From contig MU633745.1 of NCBI GenBank assembly GCA_026770595.1, positions 1-25,639 on the forward strand: a DNA stretch of 25,639 nucleotides, written 5' to 3'. Shown piece by piece: positions 19,401 to 25,639 of this stretch (the first letter of the stretch is position 1; each line of letters opens with the position of its first letter). This DNA comes from Ochromonadaceae sp. CCMP2298. Lineage: Eukaryota; Sar; Synurophyceae; Ochromonadales; Ochromonadaceae. Both the position numbers and the translations under genes were made by a program. Below the pieces are notes generated by a model. The model did not search any database and was not told where the DNA came from. It saw only the letters and a program-made list of their open reading frames with translations.

Positions 19401-22400
19401 CTTAGCGGGCGCGTACAGATCCTGCTCCGTGCTGGTCACGAGGAGGCGCCTTGTGAGGCTGCTCTTGGCCTGCTTCACCGCCTCAACTATGAAGAACAGG
19501 TCCTGCAGAGACATCTGCACCCGAGCCAGACCAGCGCTGCTCTCCTCGTCCGCAGGGATGTTGGGGCTGCCAGGCGTGGAGTCCCCTTGCCTCACATCTG
19601 CAGAGTCAACGCTGCCACGGCGGACAAACAGCGCTTCACTGCTGCGCGATGGTTGCGTTCCCTCAACAGGCGATTTACTAACCGGTGCGACTTTGAATTT
19701 GACCGTCCTCACCTTCTGCGGGTAGGGGTGTCTATTGGGCCGGCCCGCCCAGGTGCCCAGGCGCACCCAGGGCAACAGCAGGCCCAGGTTCCTCTCAAGC
19801 ACGTTCTCGCGCGGGAGCGTCAGGACCTCCTGCCCCACCACGAGGACGCAGGGCTCCACCATGGACTGGATCTGCGCGCTGTTGATCTCGCACATGGGCG
19901 CGATGTAGATGCCCCCCACGCTGATGTCGATGTTGAGGGAGATCAGGCCCGGCCCGCTGAAGAGGAACCCCCTCCATGCCTGCGCGTAGTCCAGGTCCAC
20001 CTGGAAGCACAGCGCGTGCGCCCCGTACTGCTCCGTAATGTTTGTCAGACACACCACTGTGTTGTGCACATGCACCTCAGCGTCCAGAGCAGCTTTGAAG
20101 TCCCAAGGGCCCAGGCCCGCGTGCTCTATGCAGACCTGGTTACGATGCGCGTTGTTGTGTATGGGCTTGAGGAAGTACTCTACCGCGTGCAGAGCCTTGG
20201 CCACATTCGCCACAGCAGCGCTGTCCGTGATCGTGACGACGCAGCGCCGGAGGTTGCCGTTGCCCTGCTGGCTGTAGCGTATGTGGGGCCTGGCCTCTCC
20301 CCCGCCTTCCGCTGTCTCGAAAGCAGAGACTTTCTCCCTGTCGCCCTCGCTTCTGCTCTTTCTCCTTGCTGGCCGAGACTTATCGCCCGAATTTAAGGGG
20401 GCGAATGAGCGCGGCGCAAAAATGATCGACTCAATGGAGATCTCGTCCAGGTTGATAGAGGTCGTGGACAGCCCGTCGTCGTCAGCCGGCTCTTCCACGC
20501 TCACTATCAAGAACTTCATGGCCGATATCTCGATGCCGTTGCCGCCCGTCTTGTGCTTGTTGTAAAAATCGATCTCGAGCCCCTCGAAAAGCACGCCGAT
20601 CACGACGTCCCCGTGCTCAGTCTCATTCCCATCTTTGAGACCGCTGCTCGTCTCCGGGTCTATAGGCTCGGCATCTGCGTGACTCGCCTCAGATGCGCCC
20701 CTCCCAGCAGGCTCGAACAACTTCCGCCGGTGCTTGTGGTGGTGCGAGTGGGCCGGAATGGTGTCTTCGAAGCGTGTGCTGAAGTTGTGTCCGTCCCGCC
20801 CGTATGGGAAGTAGGGAGGGGGCAGTGGCTTGCAGAATAGATCGTAGTAGCTCAAGGCGTTGTCCGTCGTGATGATCCGGCCCTTTGCTATGTGGACTGG
20901 GACTGTAGAGAGCGTTGGGAGCTCAGCCTGCAGGACGTTACTTCTGAACAAGCTGTCAGTGAGCTCGACGGTCTTCGGGGGGGAGTACTGGTATACGTCC
21001 TCCACCACCTCCACCAGCTCGCAGAAGTTCTGTTGGATGAGATTGATGATGGCCAGGTACTGCCCCTGCGCCAGAGTCCAGTCCAGCTCGTCCGCGCAGA
21101 CGTCAATGGACATCGTGTTCATCACAGGCGCTCCTGGCTCCCGGCTCACAGGAGAGAGCTTGAATCGCCCGTAGATGTTCACGTCAGTGCCCACTGCATT
21201 GGCGTTGCACCAGCTGCAGATGACGGAGTGCTCCAGGCTGAACGCGAGGGCGAAATCCGTAGCTCCCCGCACTGTCATTTGACGCGGCGCCGAGAGGTCA
21301 TTGTAGCACACAGCTTTCTGTGCTACCTCCCACCTTTCCGGCAGCGCGGTATTCACAGCTGCACCTGCCTCGCTGTCGAACAGCAGATACAGCAGCCGCC
21401 TCGACTGCTTCAGCTGGCTCAACCAGCGCCTGCGAGCTATGTACGGACCCTGGCAGTACTGGGCGCCGTTGGGGGTCATAGTGGCGCAGGAGCGATACAG
21501 GTTCAGCTTGTCCACGATGATCACGAGCGCGTCTGTGCCGCAGCTGCTCATCGGCAGGTGCACCTCGGACTGCGTCACCGCTATCCCCAGACGCAGCATT
21601 CCCCGGGGAGGCTCTGCCGCCACCTGGGCGCCAGGCCCAGTCCCCACCGCCATAGCTGCGTGCGCGGCTGGGAAGAAGTGGTCCCTGAGGAAGGAGAGCA
21701 AGGTCATAGTGCAGCGCTGCAGATACACGAAGCGCACCTGCTCCACACGCACCTCAACCAGCGAGCACTCCCCCGCCCTCTTCGTCGCGTGCAACTCGAG
21801 TCGGCCCGCCTCTTCGATGTCGCTGATGAGGCAGGTGTGCACAGCATACTGTGTAGTCTTCTCGAACAGCTGCGGCGAGTGCGCCAGTGCTGCGTACTGG
21901 GTCAGGGCGGGTCCGAACTTCAGCACGTGCACCTCCACAGATTGCACCAACAGGCACAGTACCGGCTGCTGCTTGTGCTGCATATCAAGCTTGAGCGAGT
22001 CCAGGTGCAGCGCCACTATACTTGTCGGCGCGGTGATGTGATACGTGTCTGCCAGCACTAGGCCTATGGGAGGTCTCGCTGAGGCTAGTCGTCGTCCCTG
22101 CTGCTGCGCGAGGCTGTACGCCTTCACGCACTCACAGAGCTGCTCAATATCTTTGAAATCTAATGACAGCACTATATTCATCATGTTGAATGTCGTGTAG
22201 CCCGCCATGACACCCACTGCGAAGCTTTCCCCCCTCTTTGTGCCTCCACACCAGTGTATTTCACTCGGAAGCATTTTGTGTGCAGACAAGCATCGAACAC
22301 TTCTAAGCGGCTCTGCACCGTGGCTCCGTCGCTCCGCTGGCGCGTTTGCCGATGCAGAGGCATCGACGATGCGTAGGAGGTCCAGGTCGCGCAACCTCTC

Positions 22401-24704
22401 GCTGCCTTGCGAGCTCGTCATGCGCACAGCGATATCACCGCCCACGACAAGAGTGCTCTCTGCGCACAAGTCGCCGGCCGCAGCAGCGGAGTACGTTATG
22501 CTGTTGTTGTCTGCACAAGTGTACCTCACGACTCGCTGGTCTGCGTCCCTCCACTCCAAAGCTGTAGACAGAGATTCGATGCAGACTCGTGTGGACGTAC
22601 AGCATTCCGGCATACACCAGATGGCGATCGGGGCAGGGCGCCACTCTGGGCCTGCAGGCGCACCTCCAGGGGTCAGTGCTCCCCGCAGAAACCCCAACGC
22701 CTCCACCTCCTTACCGCCCACGCACACCGTGACTGCAGAGACAGTTGCGTCGCTGGTCCAGGAGCCCTCCTCGGCAGCCTTGAGCATGGCCAGCTCCTGG
22801 GAGGAGGCGTACCACGCTGCGGAGGCGTCGAAGCGCAGGAGAGCGCTTAGCACAGGAGGCACAGGAGGCGAGGAGCGGCGGTCTGCCCTGGTGAGCCTGA
22901 TGCCCTCTGCTAGGAAGAAGCTCTGTCCGTCAGAGTCTGGCGAAGCTGAGTGTCCACGCCCGGCCGCTGAGAATGCAACCGACCCCACGGAGACTGAGAT
23001 GCGCCCGGCAGAGTTTGGGGCGGATGCCCCTATCCCTAGTGCACTGTCACCTGGGCTGCTGGATATGCTGCTGTTGACAATACTGAAACCAATATTCTCG
23101 TGCTGACCACCCAGGATAAAACATCCACGCACATGAGGCGCTTGTATGCTGATACGCCCTACGACTGCCGCTGCCTGCCTGGCCCTTCGCAGAGGGTCTG
23201 CGAAACTCTTGCACGTTTGACGCTTCTGTATGAACCTAACTACAGCTCCCACTTCGTCGAATGCCGCCATGGCACTGCTGAGTGCGAGCACATCCAGTGG
23301 CACAGAGATCGGCTGAAGTGTTGCCTCGATCACTGCCTCGTAAGCATAGAACTCGGTCCTACCAGCTTCCTCCACAGGCAGCGGTCGTGCAAACACCTCA
23401 TACTGGAACTTGAACACCTCTTCACTTGTAGGGGCATCAGACTCTGCCGTCCTTGCGTCCTGTAGGAGCGCCACATAGGCTCCGTCCGCGAGGTCCTTGC
23501 GAGGCACGCGAGCCCCCACCTGCAGGCTGCGGACTGCCGTTTCCACGGAATACACAGAGAGCGCAACGCTTTCTGCGCTTTTGGCATCCACACTCCCCTC
23601 GCTGTTCTGCCGCAGCTGAATTGTGCACCCAGCCAGGGACAGCACTTGGCTGTGTGCTTCTGCGTCCAGGTGGGGTAGGATGACGGACACCCTGGCGAGC
23701 ACCGCAGAGGCAACCACATGAATCTCCGAATTAAAATAACTCCTCCCTGCGTAGGGAGAGCACTCATAAGTGTCGCTGAAAACGTCCTGCATCGTGGAAA
23801 GCAGCGTCTGGTGGGCTTGGCTGCGCTCGGAGTCAATGGCCCTTAGTCGCCGGACGAGGTGGTCCAGGTCTGTGCGCGGAGAATTCACAGCGGCAGTCTG
23901 CACGATCCCATCCAGCAGGCTGGCCAGAGCGCCGCAATAACTGGGGCATATGTTGATTGCGCAGTCCTCGGCGGCTATATGTACAGTAAATTTCGAGTCC
24001 CCTGCTCCTGCGGCGGGGCTGATTCCCCCCAGTGGTGCGTGTCCCTCCAGCCGCACGTGCGACAGAGAGAAAAGAGCTGCCCGCTCGTCACCAAATTCCC
24101 CCTGGCTGCGGATGCTCAGACCACGAATCGATGCGTCAGCGCAGCTGTCTGCTGCGTTGCGCAGTGCGGAGAGGGAGCAGTCCTGCAGCCGTACCTCCAG
24201 CTCGTCACCCACGCACACCCGCACGTCGCGCAGAGTCAGCGCCAAACGAGCGAAGGATGATGTCCAACTGCTCAAGGCCGGCGCCTTCTTCGAGCCTTGT
24301 TCTTCAGGGGCAGGGTGAGGGGCAGGGCGAGTGTCAGGGTGGGGGTCAGGGTGAGGGGCAGGAGCTGTGGGAGCTCCCGCATCGGGCAGATCTAGCTGTA
24401 CGTGCACGTGATGTGCAGTGACGGCAGCGGTCAGCCCCCACGCCCAGCCCAGTGACAGTGTCACTTTGGTCGACACGGATGTGCAGTAGAAGGGTCCTAG
24501 AGGAACAGGAAATACAATGCAGATCACTCCGGTCTTGAGCGTTCCTGAGAGCACATTGAAGCTGGGGTAGTCCTCTCCCAGTCGGTCGAAAGGGTTCAGC
24601 AGTGCGAGAAACAGATTCACGATCGCATCACCCGCGAGGAGAAACACGTGCCACCATCCAATCGAGGCACACATGGTGCGGAAAGTTGGGAGGGAGCTCA
24701 TCGC
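10437..24704 (-). CDS. VPS13: Giant VPS13-family bridge-like lipid transfer protein
   Basis: From the first in-frame ATG (24701) this is one open frame of 4,754 codons. VPS13 proteins form hydrophobic channels moving phospholipids between membranes at contact sites. Rough positions: hydrophobic segment 13-35; bridge repeats from about 140, including SEVHLPMSSCGTDALVII near 1040 and PPYKIINELGVEIV near 1957; the VAB (SHR-BD) region about 2450-3100, closing with the family hallmark WPPYRIDNMTDMEIRFRQ near 3083; a PH domain beginning GYLLRQ near 3238 and finishing near 3703, split by a long insert; the VPS13/ATG2-type C-terminal region about 3900-4265, with GLVANLGTGVYDLFYEPIDG and GMGIAKGLLGVALKPAVGVF; and a terminal PH-like domain ending ARSWRRYIEKH near 4670. 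Low-complexity linkers occur near 114-131, 1840-1880, 2130-2180 and 2510-2660. I cannot find Chorein_N; the frame stays open upstream to 24774 and a likely splice acceptor at 24705-24706 suggests earlier exons. Confidence 0.93.
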   Translation of the reverse strand, partial: AMSSLPTFRTMCASIGWWHVFLLAGDAIVNLFLALLNPFDRLGEDYPSFNVLSGTLKTGVICIVFPVPLGPFYCTSVSTKVTLSLGWAWGLTAAVTAHHVHVQLDLPDAGAPTAPAPHPDPHPDTRPAPHPAPEEQGSKKAPALSSWTSSFARLALTLRDVRVCVGDELEVRLQDCSLSALRNAADSCADASIRGLSIRSQGEFGDERAALFSLSHVRLEGHAPLGGISPAAGAGDSKFTVHIAAEDCAINICPSYCGALASLLDGIVQTAAVNSPRTDLDHLVRRLRAIDSERSQAHQTLLSTMQDVFSDTYECSPYAGRSYFNSEIHVVASAVLARVSVILPHLDAEAHSQVLSLAGCTIQLRQNSEGSVDAKSAESVALSVYSVETAVRSLQVGARVPRKDLADGAYVALLQDARTAESDAPTSEEVFKFQYEVFARPLPVEEAGRTEFYAYEAVIEATLQPISVPLDVLALSSAMAAFDEVGAVVRFIQKRQTCKSFADPLRRARQAAAVVGRISIQAPHVRGCFILGGQHENIGFSIVNSSISSSPGDSALGIGASAPNSAGRISVSVGSVAFSAAGRGHSASPDSDGQSFFLAEGIRLTRADRRSSPPVPPVLSALLRFDASAAWYASSQELAMLKAAEEGSWTSDATVSAVTVCVGGKEVEALGFLRGALTPGGAPAGPEWRPAPIAIWCMPECCTSTRVCIESLSTALEWRDADQRVVRYTCADNNSITYSAAAAGDLCAESTLVVGGDIAVRMTSSQGSERLRDLDLLRIVDASASANAPAERRSHGAEPLRSVRCLSAHKMLPSEIHWCGGTKRGESFAVGVMAGYTTFNMMNIVLSLDFKDIEQLCECVKAYSLAQQQGRRLASARPPIGLVLADTYHITAPTSIVALHLDSLKLDMQHKQQPVLCLLVQSVEVHVLKFGPALTQYAALAHSPQLFEKTTQYAVHTCLISDIEEAGRLELHATKRAGECSLVEVRVEQVRFVYLQRCTMTLLSFLRDHFFPAAHAAMAVGTGPGAQVAAEPPRGMLRLGIAVTQSEVHLPMSSCGTDALVIIVDKLNLYRSCATMTPNGAQYCQGPYIARRRWLSQLKQSRRLLYLLFDSEAGAAVNTALPERWEVAQKAVCYNDLSAPRQMTVRGATDFALAFSLEHSVICSWCNANAVGTDVNIYGRFKLSPVSREPGAPVMNTMSIDVCADELDWTLAQGQYLAIINLIQQNFCELVEVVEDVYQYSPPKTVELTDSLFRSNVLQAELPTLSTVPVHIAKGRIITTDNALSYYDLFCKPLPPPYFPYGRDGHNFSTRFEDTIPAHSHHHKHRRKLFEPAGRGASEASHADAEPIDPETSSGLKDGNETEHGDVVIGVLFEGLEIDFYNKHKTGGNGIEISAMKFLIVSVEEPADDDGLSTTSINLDEISIESIIFAPRSFAPLNSGDKSRPARRKSRSEGDREKVSAFETAEGGGEARPHIRYSQQGNGNLRRCVVTITDSAAVANVAKALHAVEYFLKPIHNNAHRNQVCIEHAGLGPWDFKAALDAEVHVHNTVVCLTNITEQYGAHALCFQVDLDYAQAWRGFLFSGPGLISLNIDISVGGIYIAPMCEINSAQIQSMVEPCVLVVGQEVLTLPRENVLERNLGLLLPWVRLGTWAGRPNRHPYPQKVRTVKFKVAPVSKSPVEGTQPSRSSEALFVRRGSVDSADVRQGDSTPGSPNIPADEESSAGLARVQMSLQDLFFIVEAVKQAKSSLTRRLLVTSTEQDLYAPAKAMRQDVSHLPLLTHYLVHTPLAAEKRLKNNELIAQICDFEAILRNNTYNLNILRLDVFDNCMMFSRSVDQMHMAAGTACAVWSFNELQETWEPIVEPITLRAIGATDESNQLRPNDKGSGVFTETGPTVEPGMQPETGPEAGVGAGPGAATGAKVRVEVVTDPLELNAAETALASMLSKLSLNDVVTTSSTQLPPYKIINELGVEIVCSISINENVISENNIAVGQFLPIEVQQLWEALETHRAKRNMRGAPMGGSSSFANEYLMRIKFPNFRDQYESKAALSIDKVGTHAFEMASTGAHSPVRGSIVDLSRILGSSSRSAGALDVLAAVGEVDAEQDDLRDSYSNSQDVQELSHPHRNSAPEGDAAELAGADALELAASSVAKSSAGASDAAAVSVDSASEDATPATPPPKIAQSLSARPIKFVQEVPLAVLEMKIKADGVRELLLRSILSFTNNTGRLVHMSVRLYGSSAETALGPDKTWYVPVRFVNPRSSLYLRLGDAASWVEALPAMQSLIAQGYWGDPARLRAQLCACPLEGANTATSSGWMVLLKPEVVDVKAQMHDGNRSFVPVRYPAQGATPFKPKAEGAPGADANPSAGAVLKTRSARVQPMCVQLLAPLQLCNLFPQPLLYRVADSEGLITSEGIILPGEIFDVHSLQSLFSNRIFISVRMLNYSWSKWAVLFSRSAPFSTTERAVDLVLPSMHFNYRHRDLTLPSVVVSMVMRENIVRLSCAVLICNRSGVELDFCEASSSDSFFPQASRPAAHTLLPVLGSPTPRGEPAQRQSGRGYKVRSLEVDADGLDDEVGSDGRSSSTEESGEEDEEQDSFAVQPNGTADADADTVSSQGDAGMQPPIVLTPTRIIAKRFSSTSPLSSASTPFNTPLLIRGGAASSESTPPSAMRGPRGGRIVVVSVHLPHDHLRHVDIVASAEWTLLDVFSRLRQHLSSCAACQAEGDYLFVPWENGKLGSRRIDNALIIEAEDSAAGVAEGEIKKEVEEGPAEPQAGDSAPTASPSSPSSKASPAKPVLTRRNSTAVDTEVPELMKIGLLADCPDAPIPKGSKVGSLSCLRLRLCHVAERDIFEQTKGIKAEVAEKRGLFSSLLSRARCTFYAPFMRAKGDLPFRPQRMMGFNPSLSLRVPGETDWSDGVDVVKADFDASDLSISACGASAKLPSGSSTYYEFGAYVERGTGFLQNTTTVTIVPKHVMVSKLSMAIEVEQIFPSAAATPFTLQPGALYSYHFPSKSKSQLLHIRRVSKSKGSGADVRIAEEEWQAEVDICKLGVVYAKLRDPLIIVRVSIESVGASLVATLTEQSTLWPPYRIDNMTDMEIRFRQIVNRPSQDSAGRGKGQSGRALSERVALPTVDELLPSSEAEAAPSAVEVPPTDVQPDGRAPAPSPNRAEAAMPPWDSIERRGFSPFAWDKPFSGQKKVQLEIKQLSTWVRCEVQLDDDARLPPVLVKKKAPSLGNPIAEGYLLRQDPDTDAWVPVYCILRPDVLYVYPDDSREILLGVVNMSRAVCAAKGRAADAHFASVMRYQDKRWLTSMDYFNPFPTAAPSSQSRSKPGMDYNRTRWMILQIADHLGVFAQYSTDRLASSSPSFSEAEGDLSPEASVTAPEPPFITHDTDSSGAAVVPGEEPLEAEDWQVGGDADDDFDFDGDVPGADSRGRLSSVAGPTLDTLLKGGCSVDELLEECANAPVRLADIVAALLATKQVSKAERAREICEWMLSEKLLVPRALSKAIDGKPAESGSDSDTDSDGDAAPTALPDSHLDSADCPDSSPVEIPPSRMSMTSLSRAISSRAPFSGAGRPLSENLEKQSSRSSMVSLRRPVKRGLFRLFEDVDLVLNPPSLNEELLAMLDKPVGASRNAQADEQKAEDGTGTGTGTGANGAPEREIFGFSILMESVKHSFKCSSEMEFVGWVQACRQAIERCWTDHVLGRSLGRVSVSLDDFQTAVLFRLRADGSTRVLEILQDQDNIASGEQSGGLQRSSRRRNSVSSAEAISKLSKVLRSSSSRHDSTFGDFSPDQDFISVLFAIQSVGLSVVNAEPMEVFHLVLQGIEMTVERSLDLVKFAVTVQEILVSNQLLKPDFPVALFPRRMREAVHGSLMLPGLDPNRTSYPSLHLYIQQRYHQSIGDVESTGTENFDEDSNLHYFEVFTLWISPLQLDIDEEIIVKCIRYVRSLRDVAHNPSMGRASANSQDAIAFRQLGSSCWEGRVDKEAVLRLFQDFMVSGIAPYVQYSSSAKSSTGIYLSLLQLHPIDLVMTFRPSTQLVVTSSESAIISVISQLDGARLCLNALIAEHAFGSPAILGEILAKHYKSAFWRQFHRLIGSSDIVEGSVGLVANLGTGVYDLFYEPIDGLLDKDGSFLNGLSKGGISLASRTIGGTSAFTSKITGGLGKGVSLLTLDSQFQRNRSYRRFNKASTVSEGLYVGTQELGKNIVEGVAGIVVSPYRGWESGGGVGLGMGIAKGLLGVALKPAVGVFDLASRATEGLRNTAFSQELDLPGDRFGVNRKRIPRAFGRNGLLTAYNLQAAAAQYVADSVTCFQREPRLHVVHHLHVRRKIVKREVAAPPPVEAPAPEADTQSAAGESKPADDEGIVISSDEAWGYARNHSYLILVSPDRVVLSELLLPERKGAKRETWRKSGGNQKFIWSCPAQYIEQLYTHPCGDLILSISTSVLTAGTWNSNSPVALDNTAQNYVIFQSLLEQTIGIERARTQPLYPTSGILQANIRKKYSSGIKSFFSSPSNHTYRLCGNVLYEYSDSKSRAGAKAEAVPGAAEEASPAEQEQVSASIDRSDECINKVIREIFPCPADASSSSEFDPRSAEVFTSFAYPLVDLFVVGPVPEDNGKSFSILISRLDGQKMRVLKREEEGEHFSEYLKVSLSLIFATHEDARSWRRYIEKHTIFSPDDALPQSPLTVEEKVKRDRSLIKMGGNRGSEDATQPCDDSILGMLVLPTSGCKADQTEDIKIEIAKTLSATRWR
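13736..13770. repeat. 6-bp tandem repeat in VPS13 coding sequence
   Basis: About five copies of CCCAGT or a close variant encode an alternating Gly-Thr run (GTGTGTGTG) in the insert of the split PH domain. As a multiple of three it can change length without breaking the frame. Confidence 0.75.
24306..24362. repeat. Purine-rich tandem repeat encoding a Pro/His linker
   Basis: GGGGCAGGGTGA-like units of about 12 bp repeat four to five times. On the coding strand they encode alternating Pro-His, Pro-Asp and Pro-Ala dipeptides near residues 114-131 of the VPS13-type protein, before the first recognised bridge segment. Confidence 0.7.
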
Positions 24705-24803
24705 CTTGGAGGACGGGCGTGGACTCGCCTTCCCAAAGTCGATTCTATACCTTGGCCGGTACGGCAGTGATTATCGTAAGAGATAAATCCCCGAAGCCCT
24801 CAC

Positions 24804-24991
24804 TTTGTAGACGTCAGCATCTGTACCGATAACTATCCTGTTATCTATGGTCCACCACGACTCGTCGTGCAGCAACCTCAAGCAAGCCAGGAGTGTTGCC
24901 GGTCTGGGGAGGTCTCGAGCCCCTGTTGCTTGCTGCTGCTGCCGCTGCTGCTTGCCGCTGCCGCTGCTGCTGCGCAGTAGGCTCAGCAGAC
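24804..24991 (-). CDS. VPS13: Probable upstream exon of the VPS13-type gene
   Basis: On the minus strand a strong acceptor (TTCTCATTCTTGATATCATCGCGCAG in two parts: a pyrimidine-rich run then CGCGCAG) opens 188 bases that stay in one frame to a donor, AAA|GTGAGG, in phase 0. The peptide contains GLLSLLRSSSGSG, a KQQRQQQQ run made by CAG/CTG repeats, and HDESWWTIDNRIVIGTDADV. A 99-bp intron to an acceptor CGTCCTCCAAG at 24705 would join it in phase three codons or fewer before the first ATG of the giant frame. A 75-bp alternative to 24729 also keeps phase. The exon has no ATG, so another exon should precede it. Membership in this gene is inferred from strand, phase and intron size only. Confidence 0.5.
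24925..24976. repeat. CTG/CAG-rich microsatellite
   Basis: Interrupted CTG and CCG triplets on the plus strand (CTGCTGCTGCCGCTGCTGC and similar) encode Ser/Gly then Gln runs in the probable upstream VPS13 exon on the minus strand. Confidence 0.75.
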
Positions 24992-25343
24992 CTGCGCGAT
25001 GATATCAAGAATGAGAATCCACTGCAACCTCGCTTCAGATCTCAAGCGTGAGCTATAATTGCTTGAGATAACTTAGGACTTCGCTTTCACATGGCCAAAA
25101 CTACCCGGAAAATTTCCCCTCGGCGGTTACATACAGCAGTACGTACTACGCTACTGCCACAATTGCCCTGCTGTTGCCGTCTGGGTGCAACCAAAGATGC
25201 TGGGATAGGGAAGGAGCTTCTGCTGCTTGGAGCTTGGAGGTGTTGCACACGAGAAGCAAGCCCAGATACAAGGGTCGTAGAGGCTGTCCAGTTTATCCAC
25301 CCGACACTCATCGCATTCTGCTTCCAAAGCGCTGAGTACAACC
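24992..25343. promoter_or_regulatory. Divergent promoter region at the right edge
   Basis: This 352-bp region separates the leftward VPS13-type exons from the rightward plastid-targeted gene. It should contain the promoter of the latter and perhaps the missing first exon of the former. Minus-strand frames in it (25087-25341 and 25151-25363) have no clear domain, and I could not choose between them. Confidence 0.4.
25039..25069. repeat. 9-bp inverted repeat
   Basis: ATCTCAAGC (25039-25047) and GCTTGAGAT (25061-25069) are exact reverse complements with a 13-bp spacer containing AGCTATAATT. It lies in the divergent promoter and could be a dimeric regulator site. Confidence 0.6.
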
Positions 25344-25639
25344 ATGCAGTTTTTGGCGCTCATTGCATGCCTCTTGGCGACGTCTGCCAGCTGCTACATA
25401 CATACACCAGCGCCACCAGTCATGGGGAGGCTGCGCTTGACTCCGTTGTCCCATGCGCAAACGCCATTCGGACGATTTGCGAGCCGCCCCACTCTTGCAC
25501 TCACGGCTTCGAGCTTATCCTTCGACGCGTCTGAGGGAACAGCCGTGCCCGCCAGGCAGCCGCTCTGGCGCCAGCGACTGCATTCGGTTTTGATGAGTGC
25601 GCGCAGGGGTGAGGAACGCAGATACCGTACGGAACGCAA
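25344..25639 (+). CDS. Plastid-targeted protein, N-terminal part only
   Basis: An ATG in good context (ACCATGC) opens a frame of 98 codons that runs off the window without a stop. The first 16 or so residues (MQFLALIACLLATSAS) are a textbook signal peptide. Next comes a long region rich in Ser, Thr, Pro, Ala and Arg and nearly free of acidic residues (HTPAPPVMGRLRLTPL, FGRFASRPTLALTASS), the character of a transit peptide. Together they form the two-part presequence for a complex plastid. The mature protein probably starts beyond about residue 55 and is too short here to identify. An intron may lie within the visible part or beyond it. Confidence 0.75.
   Translation, partial: MQFLALIACLLATSASCYIHTPAPPVMGRLRLTPLSHAQTPFGRFASRPTLALTASSLSFDASEGTAVPARQPLWRQRLHSVLMSARRGEERRYRTER

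Noticed and set aside
18330-20396. Long plus-strand open frame of 688 codons opposite VPS13
   Set aside because: It is the antisense shadow of the GC-rich VPS13 coding sequence; its product is a His/Leu/Arg/Val-rich composition without any domain, whereas the minus frame has clear family motifs.
24925-24976. CTG-rich stretch as a stand-alone repeat expansion locus
   Set aside because: It is short, interrupted by CCG and other triplets, and fits within a probable exon coding for Ser/Gly and Gln.
1-25639. CRISPR arrays, tRNA or rRNA genes, bacterial operons
   Set aside because: No regularly spaced identical repeats, no tRNA cloverleaf or rRNA signature noticed by eye, and the genes are spliced eukaryotic ones.

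Overview
The window is nuclear DNA from a eukaryote, almost certainly an alga with a secondary (complex) plastid. Most genes are split by short GT-AG introns (47 to about 350 bp, most often 60-120 bp), and the proteins are eukaryotic: GINS Psf2, PABPN1-type RNA-binding protein, mitochondrial ATP synthase gamma and VPS13. Two genes begin with a signal peptide followed by a basic, Ser/Thr-rich stretch. That is the two-part presequence used to reach plastids surrounded by extra membranes (stramenopiles, haptophytes, cryptophytes). I cannot name the lineage from the sequence alone.

Layout, left to right. Positions 1-758 hold no convincing gene but carry a 155-bp direct repeat in two copies. A plus-strand gene (759-2315, three exons) encodes a probably mitochondrial protein with a perfect DGQHR motif, a fold known best from bacterial DNA-modification and ParB-like proteins. 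Converging on it is the mitochondrial ATP synthase gamma gene (2554-3687, minus, four exons). After a 0.7-kb spacer rich in inverted repeats comes a nuclear poly(A)-binding protein with coiled coil, one RRM and an RGG tail (4380-5781, minus, four exons). Next is a tightly packed stretch: a small unknown plus-strand gene (about 6287-6782), an unknown minus-strand gene rebuilt here from five small exons (6833-7582), and GINS subunit Psf2 (7698-8351, minus, one exon). A G-rich divergent promoter separates Psf2 from a plastid-targeted RsmD-type 16S rRNA methyltransferase (8819-10125, plus, five exons).

The right half (10437-24704, minus) is a single open frame of 4,754 codons from its first ATG. 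It encodes a VPS13-family bridge-like lipid transfer protein, and the frame is uninterrupted although its neighbours carry introns. The frame includes repeated bridge segments, the VAB (SHR-BD) region, a PH domain split by about 350 residues, the VPS13/ATG2-type C-terminal region and a terminal PH-like domain. No Chorein_N signature is visible at its N-terminus; at least one more exon (24804-24991) lies upstream and the true start is not settled. At the right edge a second plastid-targeted protein (25344 to beyond the window) starts on the plus strand.

The genes do not form one pathway. They are mostly housekeeping genes of the nucleus (Psf2, PABPN1-like), mitochondrion (ATP synthase gamma, probably the DGQHR protein), plastid (RsmD, the edge gene) and membrane contact sites (VPS13), packed with convergent 3' ends and shared divergent promoters. 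The points most worth following are the organellar DGQHR protein, the architecture and intron-poor structure of the giant VPS13, and the small unknown genes visible only after splicing is worked out.
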